From NCBI GenBank assembly GCA_000999025.1, contig LCFM01000011.1, positions 44,475-84,233 of the forward strand: a DNA stretch of 39,759 bases, written 5' to 3'. This DNA is from Parcubacteria group bacterium GW2011_GWA2_43_13. GTDB taxonomy: Bacteria; Patescibacteriota; Patescibacteriia; UBA9629; GWA2-43-13. A program made the translations under genes and the position numbers. The notes beneath the pieces are model-generated. The model had not been told where the DNA came from. It was given only the letters and a program-made list of their open reading frames with translations, and made no database searches. This document shows positions 27,278 to 36,142 of this stretch, piece after piece (the stretch's first letter is position 1; each line of letters starts with the position of its first letter).

Positions 27278-28510
27278 TTACTGTGAAAGAATCTCAATGG
27301 CTTTGTCTAATTGCGGGTCTTTTTGCGTGTCAGCATCCTCGCGAGTCATATCAATTTCAATATCAGGAGTAATCCCTTCTTCATTAATGGATCGTCCTTT
27401 TGGCGTGTACCATTTTGCCACAGTGAGTTTTAACGATGACAAGTCAGGCAGTGTTTCATACTCTTGAACCGATCCTTTGCCAAAACTTTTTTTTCCGATA
27501 ATTTTTGCCACTGCGCTATCCTGAAGCGCGCCTGCTACGATTTCTGACGCAGATGCGCTTCCTTCGTTAATAAGAACAACAGTAGGGATACCTTTAAAAT
27601 AGGTCCTCCCTGTAGCAGGATGTTCTTCTGATGTTCCATTACGATATTTTTCCGAAACAATACTACTATTGTCAATCCAAAGAGATGATACTTCAACCGC
27701 GGTCTCAAGGTATCCTCCCGGGTTATTGCGCACATCAAGAATAATCCCTTGTACGCTTTCTTTATTTATTTCCTTGAGCATTGCCTTAATTTCCGGCATG
27801 GTTTTTTCGTTGAATTGAAACAACTGCAGGTGGATGATTCCATCATCCCTCTGCTTCCATGAAATACTCGGGACTTGAATAATATCTCGGGTAACGATCA
27901 CTTCGCGGGGTTCGCCATCTCCTTTGGAATATATCGTTAATGTAACCGTAGTGCCGCGAGGGCCTCTGATTTTTTTTACAGCGCCGTCAAGGGTAAGTAA
28001 ACTCACATCTTCAGCGTTAATCAGTACAATAATATCCCCTGATCGTAATCCGGCTTTCATGGCAGGAGTATTGGGTAAGGGAGCTACAATGGTAAGTTTT
28101 TTGTCTTTTACACTGATTTCCATACCCACTCCCTCAAAAACGCCGTCAAGCTCATCTTGAAATTCTTGTGTTGTTTTAGGATCAAGAAATTCAGAATACG
28201 GATCATTAAGGGATTGGACTAATCCTGAAATCGCGCCATAAAAAAGTTTTTCATTTGGAACATCCGTATTGACGTAGGTGGATTTAATTCGTTTCCATAC
28301 ATCCCAAAATGTTTGGAAATCAAGATCACTAACAACTGACTCATCAGCAGGGCCAAACAGGCCTTTTAACAATCGCGATTGATTTCCTGTTTCTGCGGAA
28401 AGAGTGCTGACAGAATCTCTACCCACAACAAAACCAAATAAAAAAAGAGTCACCAAAACGACTGATGTGGTGATGATGCGTTTCCATGAAAAAGACGTAT
28501 TGAAATTCAT
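27278..28510 (-). CDS. S41-family (C-terminal processing) peptidase with PDZ domain
   Basis: N-terminal TM; 'GVGMEISVKDKKLTIVAPLPNTPAMKAGLRSGDIIVLI', 'DVRNNPGGYLETAVEVSSLW', 'EGSASASEIVAGALQD', 'KSFGKGSVQ'. Confidence 0.95.
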   Translation of the reverse strand: MNFNTSFSWKRIITTSVVLVTLFLFGFVVGRDSVSTLSAETGNQSRLLKGLFGPADESVVSDLDFQTFWDVWKRIKSTYVNTDVPNEKLFYGAISGLVQSLNDPYSEFLDPKTTQEFQDELDGVFEGVGMEISVKDKKLTIVAPLPNTPAMKAGLRSGDIIVLINAEDVSLLTLDGAVKKIRGPRGTTVTLTIYSKGDGEPREVIVTRDIIQVPSISWKQRDDGIIHLQLFQFNEKTMPEIKAMLKEINKESVQGIILDVRNNPGGYLETAVEVSSLWIDNSSIVSEKYRNGTSEEHPATGRTYFKGIPTVVLINEGSASASEIVAGALQDSAVAKIIGKKSFGKGSVQEYETLPDLSSLKLTVAKWYTPKGRSINEEGITPDIEIDMTREDADTQKDPQLDKAIEILSQ

Positions 28511-28539
28511 ATAATAAGATGGGTTAGTCGGAATGGAGG

Positions 28540-29829
28540 TTATGTTTCAATTCGAGTGATATCAGCGCCGACTGCATTTAAGCGCTTGTCTAATTCCTGA
28601 TATCCTCTATCTATAATTTCCGCATCACATATCGTTGTTTCCCCTTGCGCAATAAGCCCGGCGGCAAGGAGCGTTCCTCCTGCGCGAAGATTTAAACTCT
28701 TAATCCGCTGGCCGAACAGTTGGGTCTTTCCAATAATAATAACACGGTGCGGATCGCAAATAAATGCCTTCGCTCCCATACGAACAAGATCAGGGATATG
28801 AACAAGCCGGCTTTCGTATAATGGATCATGAATAAGAGACATCCCTTGGGATTGAGTCGCAAGCACAGTAAACGGGGATTCCGCATCTGTGGGAAAGCCG
28901 GGAAACGGAAGGGCTTGCAGTTTAAAAGATGTATAAGATTTCCCTTTGGCGATTCCCCTTATGCTAACCGAAACTTCGCCAAATCGGTTTGGTTTTGAAA
29001 GCGCGCACGACACGCCGGCTGATTTCAGTTTTAATAGCACCATTTCATTATGATCAGGCCGCACTCCTTTTATCAGCATGTTGGTTCCTGCGGTTGCGGC
29101 AATAACCGCAAGAGTTGCGAATTCATTCGGATCTCCTGAAATACGATGCTCAACACTTTTTAACGCAACTCCGCCATGTATTTCTATCCGATGTTGCGGG
29201 TATAAAATAATGCGCGCTCCTGCTGAATTTAAAAACTGAATCAACTCCTGAACATGCGGCTCGATTGCCGCCCCCCGAATCGTGGTAATCCCTTTAAGCC
29301 CGACTGCCGCCATAATAATATTTTCAGTTGCTGTTACTGAAAATTCTGGTAGAATAATATCAGTTGGTACTAATTTTTTCGCGCTTACCCGTATATGACG
29401 GCCATCAACCTGTATATCAGCTCCTAATTGAGCAAGGGCGCCATAGTGGGTTTCCAAAGGTCTATTTCCTAAAATACATCCGCCTGGCTCTGAAAGTGAG
29501 AATTTTTTAAATCTGGCAAGAAGCGGGCCCATGAGCAATACTGATGAACGCATGCTTTTGACAAGGTCATCATCTAATTTTTTACTATCCGCCGATCTTG
29601 CGTCAATCCATAACTCTTGAGGCCCGTGCCAGTCAATGCTAACATTCAACCCCTTGAGTAGTTCTATCATATTGAACACATCGAGAATACGAGGCACATT
29701 GGTTAATCGCACAGTGCCTGAAATAAGCAAAGATACGGCAATTAAAGGGGTTGCGGCATTCTTGTTTCCCGCAATTGTTATCTCTCCTTTCAGCCGGCGT
29801 CCGCCTTGTATCGTAAGTATAGTAGCCAT
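28540..29829 (-). CDS. murA: UDP-N-acetylglucosamine 1-carboxyvinyltransferase
   Basis: 'GGRRLKGEITIAGNKNAATPLIAVSLL', 'RSSVLLMGPLLARF', 'GGCILGNRPLETHYGALAQLGA', 'GFPTDAESPF'. Confidence 0.94.
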   Translation of the reverse strand: MATILTIQGGRRLKGEITIAGNKNAATPLIAVSLLISGTVRLTNVPRILDVFNMIELLKGLNVSIDWHGPQELWIDARSADSKKLDDDLVKSMRSSVLLMGPLLARFKKFSLSEPGGCILGNRPLETHYGALAQLGADIQVDGRHIRVSAKKLVPTDIILPEFSVTATENIIMAAVGLKGITTIRGAAIEPHVQELIQFLNSAGARIILYPQHRIEIHGGVALKSVEHRISGDPNEFATLAVIAATAGTNMLIKGVRPDHNEMVLLKLKSAGVSCALSKPNRFGEVSVSIRGIAKGKSYTSFKLQALPFPGFPTDAESPFTVLATQSQGMSLIHDPLYESRLVHIPDLVRMGAKAFICDPHRVIIIGKTQLFGQRIKSLNLRAGGTLLAAGLIAQGETTICDAEIIDRGYQELDKRLNAVGADITRIET

Positions 29830-29865
29830 AGTACAACAGGAATAGTATAAACCAGAGAAATTATT

Positions 29866-31341
29866 TTGTCATCTATGATCAGAAAACATCAAAGAATTTT
29901 GGTATTCGGGTTTTCTCTTCTTTTTTTTATAACAGCGCCTCTTGTCCTGCTGTATGGGACGGGATTTCGGTTTGATACTCGCACATTTGAGTTTGTTGAA
30001 ACAGGGTCTTTTGTTATCCGTTCCTATCCCAAAGATATTTCAATTGAGGCAGACGGGAAACCGACTGGTAAAACAACCCCTGCGGTGTTATCGCATCTCC
30101 TCCCAGGCATACACCACATTCGGCTACAGTCACCGGAATTTTCAGTATGGGAAAAAGATGTGTACATTTATCCTAAAATGACGACGTTTGCCGAAAATAT
30201 CCAATTATTTCCGGCCATTCCAATGGAGGGCTCACTATCAACGGAAACGCAACCTCATTTATTTTTCCCAAGTCACAGACTACGTTACGCGATTGAAGTA
30301 AAAAAACAAACAGCTTCCTCAAAACTTATACTGAAAAACCTTCAAGAATCATTACTGCAAGAAACAGAAAAAACAATAACAACCCTTGCGAAGGGAGAAG
30401 AGTTGCGTCATCTCTCATGGGCAAAAAGTGAGAAAAAAATAGTACTCACTACCTCTTCTCGCGCAATGGTTTTTATGATTTCTCGAGATGACAGCCCGAT
30501 TGATATTAAAAAAATACTCAATTTTTTACCAGAATCATGCAGTTGGCATCCGTTTGATGATACACTACTTTTGTGTGAACGGAAACAAGAATTATGGCTT
30601 ATTGATATTGCTTTATCGCGTCCCGCGCATCTGTATACAGGCGAATACGGAGAGTTCCGCATTGATGAGTATGAATTGTTTTTACCAGTCATTCAGCCAA
30701 CGAACTCTGATTTTATCGCGGAAAAAAATAACACAACAAAAGACGAAATGGACGAATCACCCCCTCCCCAATGGACTCTTCTGGCCTTCGATTTAAAAGA
30801 TACTAAACTTCAACCTCGCACGCTTATGGGATTACCTCTTTTTTCCGAAGATGCAGAGTTTAAAGTGGTAAAAAATTATTATTCATTATATATTCCATCC
30901 CGTAAACAATGGTTTCTTGCGCCTCGTACGACGCCGGTATCTTACAACGCCTCTATGCCTGTGTTTTCTTTTACCAGCGAACAGGTTGAGCATATAACAT
31001 GGAACGGAGATCATACAAAAGCGTTGTATATCACAAATGAAACTCTTTGGTATCTTGATGTGGCGTTTGATCAATTCGTTCCGCCCATAGAATTGAGTCA
31101 GCTGAAAGATGCTGTTCAATCTCTTGTGTGGATGCCTGGCGATCGGCACGGATTAGTTATATACCCTTTGTCAATAGATGTTGTTGAAACCGATTTGCAT
31201 ACTCCTCCAATGACTCGCACTCTTGTCAAACGCGCTCAACCCATCACCCCAATAGAGCCAATGACTGATGGAAAGTGGCTCTATACCGGCGTGTCAGACG
31301 GCGCTCATCCAGGCATTGTGAGGTTTCGGATACGACCGTAA
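29866..31341 (+). CDS. PEGA domain-containing protein
   Basis: N-terminal TM, then 'GSFVIRSYPKDISIEADGKPTGKTTPAVLSHLLPGIHHIRLQSPEFSVWEKDV'. Confidence 0.8.
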   Translation: MSSMIRKHQRILVFGFSLLFFITAPLVLLYGTGFRFDTRTFEFVETGSFVIRSYPKDISIEADGKPTGKTTPAVLSHLLPGIHHIRLQSPEFSVWEKDVYIYPKMTTFAENIQLFPAIPMEGSLSTETQPHLFFPSHRLRYAIEVKKQTASSKLILKNLQESLLQETEKTITTLAKGEELRHLSWAKSEKKIVLTTSSRAMVFMISRDDSPIDIKKILNFLPESCSWHPFDDTLLLCERKQELWLIDIALSRPAHLYTGEYGEFRIDEYELFLPVIQPTNSDFIAEKNNTTKDEMDESPPPQWTLLAFDLKDTKLQPRTLMGLPLFSEDAEFKVVKNYYSLYIPSRKQWFLAPRTTPVSYNASMPVFSFTSEQVEHITWNGDHTKALYITNETLWYLDVAFDQFVPPIELSQLKDAVQSLVWMPGDRHGLVIYPLSIDVVETDLHTPPMTRTLVKRAQPITPIEPMTDGKWLYTGVSDGAHPGIVRFRIRP

Positions 31342-31390
31342 CAACATCCGATCCGCCAGCTGGCGGACGCAATTCGAACCCACCATTATG

Positions 31391-32173
31391 CTATTTTTCT
31401 GACTCTTCTTTTATAATCTTTTTTAAAACATCAGCAAGAATTGGATTATTAAATGCTTGTTCGTTATGCGCGGCAAGCAGTGTCGCGCGCATGAGAGACG
31501 GAAACGTGCCCGCATCAGTCCAATCGCCTTGCAAAATAGCATAGCGCATGTTCCCTTTTTCAATATATGCGTTATTAACATCGGTTATTTCCATTTCTCC
31601 TCTGCCTGATGGCGTAAGTTCTGATATAATGCGGAACACATCAGCAGAATACAAATACAAACCAGTCACTGCGTATGGGCTTTCAGGATGTTCAGGTTTT
31701 TCCGTAATTTTGACAACTGTATCGTTTTCAAGAGTGGCAACGCCGAATCGCTGTGCGTCTGGAACTTCTTTTAAAAAAATCATACCGCCTTTGTGTTGAG
31801 GAAACTCATGGATAGCTGAACTGATTTTTTCTTGATCAGTAAAAAGATTGTCTCCAAGTATGACGGCAACATCTTCATTATCAGCGTAGTCCTCGCATAA
31901 CCCCAGCGCTTGAGCAATACCGCCTGCCTCCTCTTGCACCTCGTATGAAAATTTACACCCAAGTTCTTTGCCTGATCCTAATAATTCCAAAAAATGACCT
32001 GCGTGTCCTTTTCCGGACACAATCATAATCTGCGTAATCCCGGCCTGAATAAGTGACATAATGGGATGATAAATCATCGGTTTATTGTAAACCGGAAGAA
32101 GATGTTTATTCGTAACGCGTGTGAGCGGTAACAGCCGCGTGCCGTGGCCTCCTGCAAGTACAATGCCTTTCAT
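31391..32173 (-). CDS. rfbA: Glucose-1-phosphate thymidylyltransferase-like nucleotidyltransferase
   Basis: 'MKGIVLAGGHGTRLLPLTRVTNKHLLPVYNKPMIYHPI'. Confidence 0.88.
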   Translation of the reverse strand: MKGIVLAGGHGTRLLPLTRVTNKHLLPVYNKPMIYHPIMSLIQAGITQIMIVSGKGHAGHFLELLGSGKELGCKFSYEVQEEAGGIAQALGLCEDYADNEDVAVILGDNLFTDQEKISSAIHEFPQHKGGMIFLKEVPDAQRFGVATLENDTVVKITEKPEHPESPYAVTGLYLYSADVFRIISELTPSGRGEMEITDVNNAYIEKGNMRYAILQGDWTDAGTFPSLMRATLLAAHNEQAFNNPILADVLKKIIKEESEK

Positions 32174-32240
32174 AGTGTCATATTAAATTTAAATCCGAAA
32201 TTCGAAGCACGAAACTCGCAACACACTTCGAATTTTGAAT

Positions 32241-33086
32241 TTAACTAAGATATTCTTCCAGTGCTTTATCCCATGATCTCATGGGTGGAAGTTTTGTATT
32301 AACTAAGGGTGAGTACATAGGACGCTTCGCTGGGGTGGGAAAATCGGACGAATGTCCTTCAATAAGGATAGTATGCAGAGCGAGAACTTCTTTGATTTTT
32401 GATACCCATTGAAAACGATTGGCAATACCTTCATTAGAAACATGGTAGATACCTGATTCTGGAAGTGTCTCCGCAATGAGCTGTATTTGTCGCGCCGCGT
32501 CCATGGTCCACGTGGGTTTCCCCCATTGGTCAGTAACCACTTTGACTTCTTGATTCTTTTTCATAACCTCTATCATGGTATCAACGAAATTTTTTCCACT
32601 TTTCCCGTATAACCAGCACAACCGCACAATATACCATTTAAGTTCTTGTGTATCTATTTTTCGCCCTTCGATTTCTTCTCCTTGTAAAATTTTTTCCCCT
32701 ACCAATTTACTGTAACCGTAGGTGTTTATTGGCGACGGGATATCATCTTCAAAATAGCCGTTTTCATGAGTACCGTCAAATACATAATCAGTTGAAATGT
32801 GAATCAATGCCGCGTTAATATCTTTGCATATTTCCGCGATATCTGCTACGGCAAGGCCGTTAATACGTACAGCTAATTCTTTTTGGCTTTCACAGTCATC
32901 AACTCGGGTAAAAGCGGCGCAGTTAATAACAACATGCGGCTGTTTAAGCGTTAAAATTTCACGAAGTTCAGTAGATTTTGTAATATCTCCGTACCCGATG
33001 TCCAAAAGGGTCAGCGTATGCTGTTGCAGTACTGTCGAAAGATCAATCCCCAGCATTCCTTTTGCTCCTAAAATGGCTATGTTCAT
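32241..33086 (-). CDS. rfbD: dTDP-4-dehydrorhamnose reductase
   Basis: 'MNIAILGAKGMLGIDLSTVL', 'VINCAAFTRVDDCE', 'HISTDYVFDGT', 'YGYSKLVGE'. Confidence 0.92.
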   Translation of the reverse strand: MNIAILGAKGMLGIDLSTVLQQHTLTLLDIGYGDITKSTELREILTLKQPHVVINCAAFTRVDDCESQKELAVRINGLAVADIAEICKDINAALIHISTDYVFDGTHENGYFEDDIPSPINTYGYSKLVGEKILQGEEIEGRKIDTQELKWYIVRLCWLYGKSGKNFVDTMIEVMKKNQEVKVVTDQWGKPTWTMDAARQIQLIAETLPESGIYHVSNEGIANRFQWVSKIKEVLALHTILIEGHSSDFPTPAKRPMYSPLVNTKLPPMRSWDKALEEYLS

Positions 33087-33128
33087 ACGAGAATTCAATA
33101 TTAGAGTAATGAGGCCATGAAAAATTTT

Positions 33129-34139
33129 TTATGATAAATCAGGATACTGCCGCTTGTAATAATCAATAAATTCAGGGCTTTGTTTCACTTTTTTCCAATA
33201 CCATTCGTTGTCTTTGTACCATTGAATTTTTTTCTGTAATCCTTGTTCAAAATTGAATTCCGGATTCCAGCCAAGGGCTTTTAATTTATCAGCATTCACA
33301 GCGTATTTTACATCGTGCCCGGGTCTATCATTAACATGAACGATATGCGATTCATTTTTTTGCAGTGCCTGAAGAATCATCAATGCCACATCTTTATTTT
33401 TCATGCTATGGCCGGCGGAAATGTTGTATGCCTCGCCTTCTGTGCCGTGGGTGATAATATGTTCCAGCGCGCGGCAATAATCATCAATAAAAATATATTC
33501 CCGCACCTGTGATCCATCACCGTACAAAGGCACTTTTTTTCCTTCTAAAAGATTGGTGATAAATAACGGCATGAATTTTTCAGGATGCTGATTATAGCCG
33601 TATACATTGCAACTGTGAGTAACAATCGTCGGCAATCCGTATGTTGTGAAGTAACTTTGCACCAAATGATCTGCTCCGGCTTTGGAAGCGGAATATGGAC
33701 TGCGTGGACGAAATGGAGTATCTTCGGTAAAATATCCTTCGCCTTCAATATGACCGTATACTTCATCAGTTGAAATTTGAATGTATTTTTCAACTTTATA
33801 TTTTTTTGCGGATTCAAGCAAGGTATGGGTTCCGATGACATCTGTCATGACAAAGGCGGCAGGATCCATAATAGAACGGTCAACATGGGTTTCCGCGGCA
33901 AAATTAACAACAATATCCGGCTGGCTTGCAAAGGCGAGTTCCACATCTTCGCGTTTTGTGATGTCGCCTTTTTGAAATGTATAACGAGGATCGTTTTCTA
34001 CTTCTTTTATATTATCCAGATTCCCCGCGTACGTCAGTTTATCTAAATTCAAAACAGACGCATCCGGTTGCGTCTTTAAAATATGTTTAATGAAATTGGA
34101 GCCCATGAATCCAGCTCCGCCGGTGATGAGATAACGCAT
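33129..34139 (-). CDS. rfbB: dTDP-glucose 4,6-dehydratase
   Basis: 'MRYLITGGAGFMGSNFIKHIL', 'NFAAETHVDRSI', 'STDEVYGH', 'YSASKAGADHLV'. Confidence 0.95.
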   Translation of the reverse strand: MRYLITGGAGFMGSNFIKHILKTQPDASVLNLDKLTYAGNLDNIKEVENDPRYTFQKGDITKREDVELAFASQPDIVVNFAAETHVDRSIMDPAAFVMTDVIGTHTLLESAKKYKVEKYIQISTDEVYGHIEGEGYFTEDTPFRPRSPYSASKAGADHLVQSYFTTYGLPTIVTHSCNVYGYNQHPEKFMPLFITNLLEGKKVPLYGDGSQVREYIFIDDYCRALEHIITHGTEGEAYNISAGHSMKNKDVALMILQALQKNESHIVHVNDRPGHDVKYAVNADKLKALGWNPEFNFEQGLQKKIQWYKDNEWYWKKVKQSPEFIDYYKRQYPDLS

Positions 34140-34147
34140 ACAAGGAA

Positions 34148-34256
34148 AGCAATCCTAATCTACTAATCGCATCCGAATCTACTAATACGTTAAATATCAT
34201 TTTTTGGCATTTGTAGTATTCGGATCATTCATGTGTATTTGTAAATTAGGATTGCT
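34148..34256. repeat. 109-bp nested inverted-repeat element between rfbC and rfbB
   Basis: Outer arms agcaatcctaat (34148-34159)/attaggattgct (34245-34256); inner arms atccgaat (34171-34178)/attcggat (34218-34225). Confidence 0.75.
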
Positions 34257-34712
34257 CTATTTATTCTCTGTCTCCCACCCAAACCCAATCTTTGGATCAT
34301 CAAACGGTATGCGTTCTTCGTCCGGATTGGCAGGATCGTATGGCTGGTCTGTGTGGTAAAACAGACCAGCTTTTTGCGTGCCTAACACCCGATACCCATG
34401 CGCAATACCAGAGGGGATAATCACCATAATAGGATTGCTTTCGCCGGCATACACCACCTGTGTCTGGCCTTTTGTTTCACTATCTTCGCGCAGATCATGC
34501 ATTACAATTTGGATTTCACCTTTTACAACAAACCAGGCGTCTGTCTGATTTTTATGCCAATGAAATGCCTTAATAACGCCCGGGTAGGTTTCGGTATATG
34601 TGGTCTGTTTTACATCAATCGCAGTTTCTTCACCTTGTTTTTGCACCTCGCATAAAAACCCCCGATCATCGCAAAACCGCTTAATTTGCTTTATTTTAAC
34701 GCCTTTTAGCAT
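34257..34712 (-). CDS. rfbC: dTDP-4-dehydrorhamnose 3,5-epimerase family protein (RmlC-like cupin)
   Basis: 'DDRGFLCEVQKQG...YTETYPGVIKAFHWHKNQTDAWFVVKGEIQIVMHDLRED...IPSGIAHGYRVL'. Confidence 0.85.
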   Translation of the reverse strand: MLKGVKIKQIKRFCDDRGFLCEVQKQGEETAIDVKQTTYTETYPGVIKAFHWHKNQTDAWFVVKGEIQIVMHDLREDSETKGQTQVVYAGESNPIMVIIPSGIAHGYRVLGTQKAGLFYHTDQPYDPANPDEERIPFDDPKIGFGWETENK

Positions 34713-34949
34713 AGATATCTCTTTAAAATACTACCTCACCATATCATATATGTATAAAATTGACAAGTATTGCTATTTATGGTCATTTCGAGGAAGGAAA
34801 ATAAATACAAAGCTCGTTTTATAACAGACGAAGAGGTATGAAATCGGCTACGATACTTGCATATCCAGAGAGAAACCCAGGCGTGTAAAGACACGCGAAC
34901 TCGGCGATTTTGCGTTCTACCTCTGTTAGCGCGCCACGACGTTTCAGCT

Positions 34950-34980
34950 GGACTTAACACATTAGTGTGATATTAAGTCC
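34950..34980. repeat. inverted repeat ggacttaacacattagtgtgatattaagtcc
   Basis: ggactta/taagtcc arms with cac/gtg inner pairing. Confidence 0.7.
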
Positions 34981-35260
34981 GGCTGTCAATTTTTTTATCC
35001 CATACTGCAAGAAATACTACAAATAATATCCCCCATATAAAAATGAGATAATTCGTTTTAATATAAAAACTCACAAACCCATATTTTATATCTTCACTCA
35101 ATAACAACAAAACGACTGCTATTGTATATACAATAAACACTTCTTTAAATATACTTCTAATCACTTCTTCTTTCGATATCTTTAATACTCTTTTTAACAT
35201 TTCTTTTCCCTTTCCTTCTCCTTTCCCTCCCTCCCCTTTTTTTAAAATTATTTTAATCAT
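34973..35260 (-). CDS. small membrane protein (two TM segments)
   Basis: 95-aa ORF, lysine-rich N-terminus, preceded by an aaggag-like SD. Confidence 0.5.
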   Translation of the reverse strand: MIKIILKKGEGGKGEGKGKEMLKRVLKISKEEVIRSIFKEVFIVYTIAVVLLLLSEDIKYGFVSFYIKTNYLIFIWGILFVVFLAVWDKKIDSRT

Positions 35261-35284
35261 ACTATAATCATACTCCTTTTTTAT

Positions 35285-35312
35285 TACATCGATGTATCAA
35301 TACATTGATGTA
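35285..35312. promoter_or_regulatory. tandem 12-bp palindromic operator-like sites TACATCGATGTA-tcaa-TACATTGATGTA
   Basis: Two (near-)palindromes 16 bp centre to centre, 25-52 bp upstream of the 35260 start codon. Confidence 0.5.
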
Positions 35313-35417
35313 TGTTAGTTTAAAGGTTATTTTATTACCAGAGCATGGAGTATATAATAGGAAAGTAATACTTGAAAACTCCGCAATAATTGTACACTAT
35401 ATTCTTCGCCTAATGTA

Positions 35418-35999
35418 TTACATCTTCAAAAATCGTTTTACCTTTTGCCATGTTAATGGCTCGCGGGTGAACGTGAATTCTACTTTTTTTATCGTGATTT
35501 TTGATTGAGTTGTATCAAGTCCGGGTGCGGAAAAAATAAAGGTATACACGCGTTTGTTAAAATCAGCCGTAAAGAGCGGAGAATGTATTTTTGCAATGTT
35601 CCACCCCCCTTCTTCGCCATCCGGTTCAATCGCCACAAGATTGTAATCCCATTGATCAAATCTATCAGATGCAAGACGCGGGCCGATATGAGTCAACTTT
35701 TTATCACTATCTTGATACCAAATACGAAGCGTTACAGTATCAAACTTACGCGGAAGATGAACGCCAAGGTACACAGGGTCTGTGACAATATCAATAGTTC
35801 CGGTTAATTTGCTTAAAAATCGCTTTGGTGGAGACCATGGTTCAATCACTGGTGTAAATGCATTGTCATACACAATCGTTTGTATGCCCGAGGGAATGCG
35901 GTCTTGGTACATGAGCCATGCGAAAATAAAGGCAATCATAATACCGCCGATAATTCTTATGCTATACTGCATCTTTTTATTCATTTCTTTCATATTCAT
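35418..35999 (-). CDS. hypothetical membrane-anchored protein
   Basis: 193-aa ORF with N-terminal TM and predicted extracytoplasmic beta-rich part. Confidence 0.65.
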   Translation of the reverse strand: MNMKEMNKKMQYSIRIIGGIMIAFIFAWLMYQDRIPSGIQTIVYDNAFTPVIEPWSPPKRFLSKLTGTIDIVTDPVYLGVHLPRKFDTVTLRIWYQDSDKKLTHIGPRLASDRFDQWDYNLVAIEPDGEEGGWNIAKIHSPLFTADFNKRVYTFIFSAPGLDTTQSKITIKKVEFTFTREPLTWQKVKRFLKM

Positions 36000-36029
36000 T
36001 TACAACTCTTTACCTTATAACATGGCGTT

Positions 36030-36142
36030 GTAGAGACATGCCACTGCCTGCCCGCCTTTGGAAAGACACGTCTTGAATGATACATACTGCCGTTATTGAG
36101 ACGCCCCCCTCCAGAGGCGGGCAGGCATCGGGGCGTCTCTAC
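36030..36142. repeat. ~113-bp MITE-like element with gtagagac/gtctctac ends (copy 6)
   Basis: Aligns with 9724-9814; its right end supplies the TAG stop codon (36139-36141) of the next gene. Confidence 0.75.

Noticed and set aside
31352-31367. 16-bp palindrome tccgccagctggcgga followed by a TTCGAA-containing sequence, considered as a tRNA
   Set aside because: No acceptor or anticodon arm could be built; probably an intergenic palindromic repeat between convergent genes.
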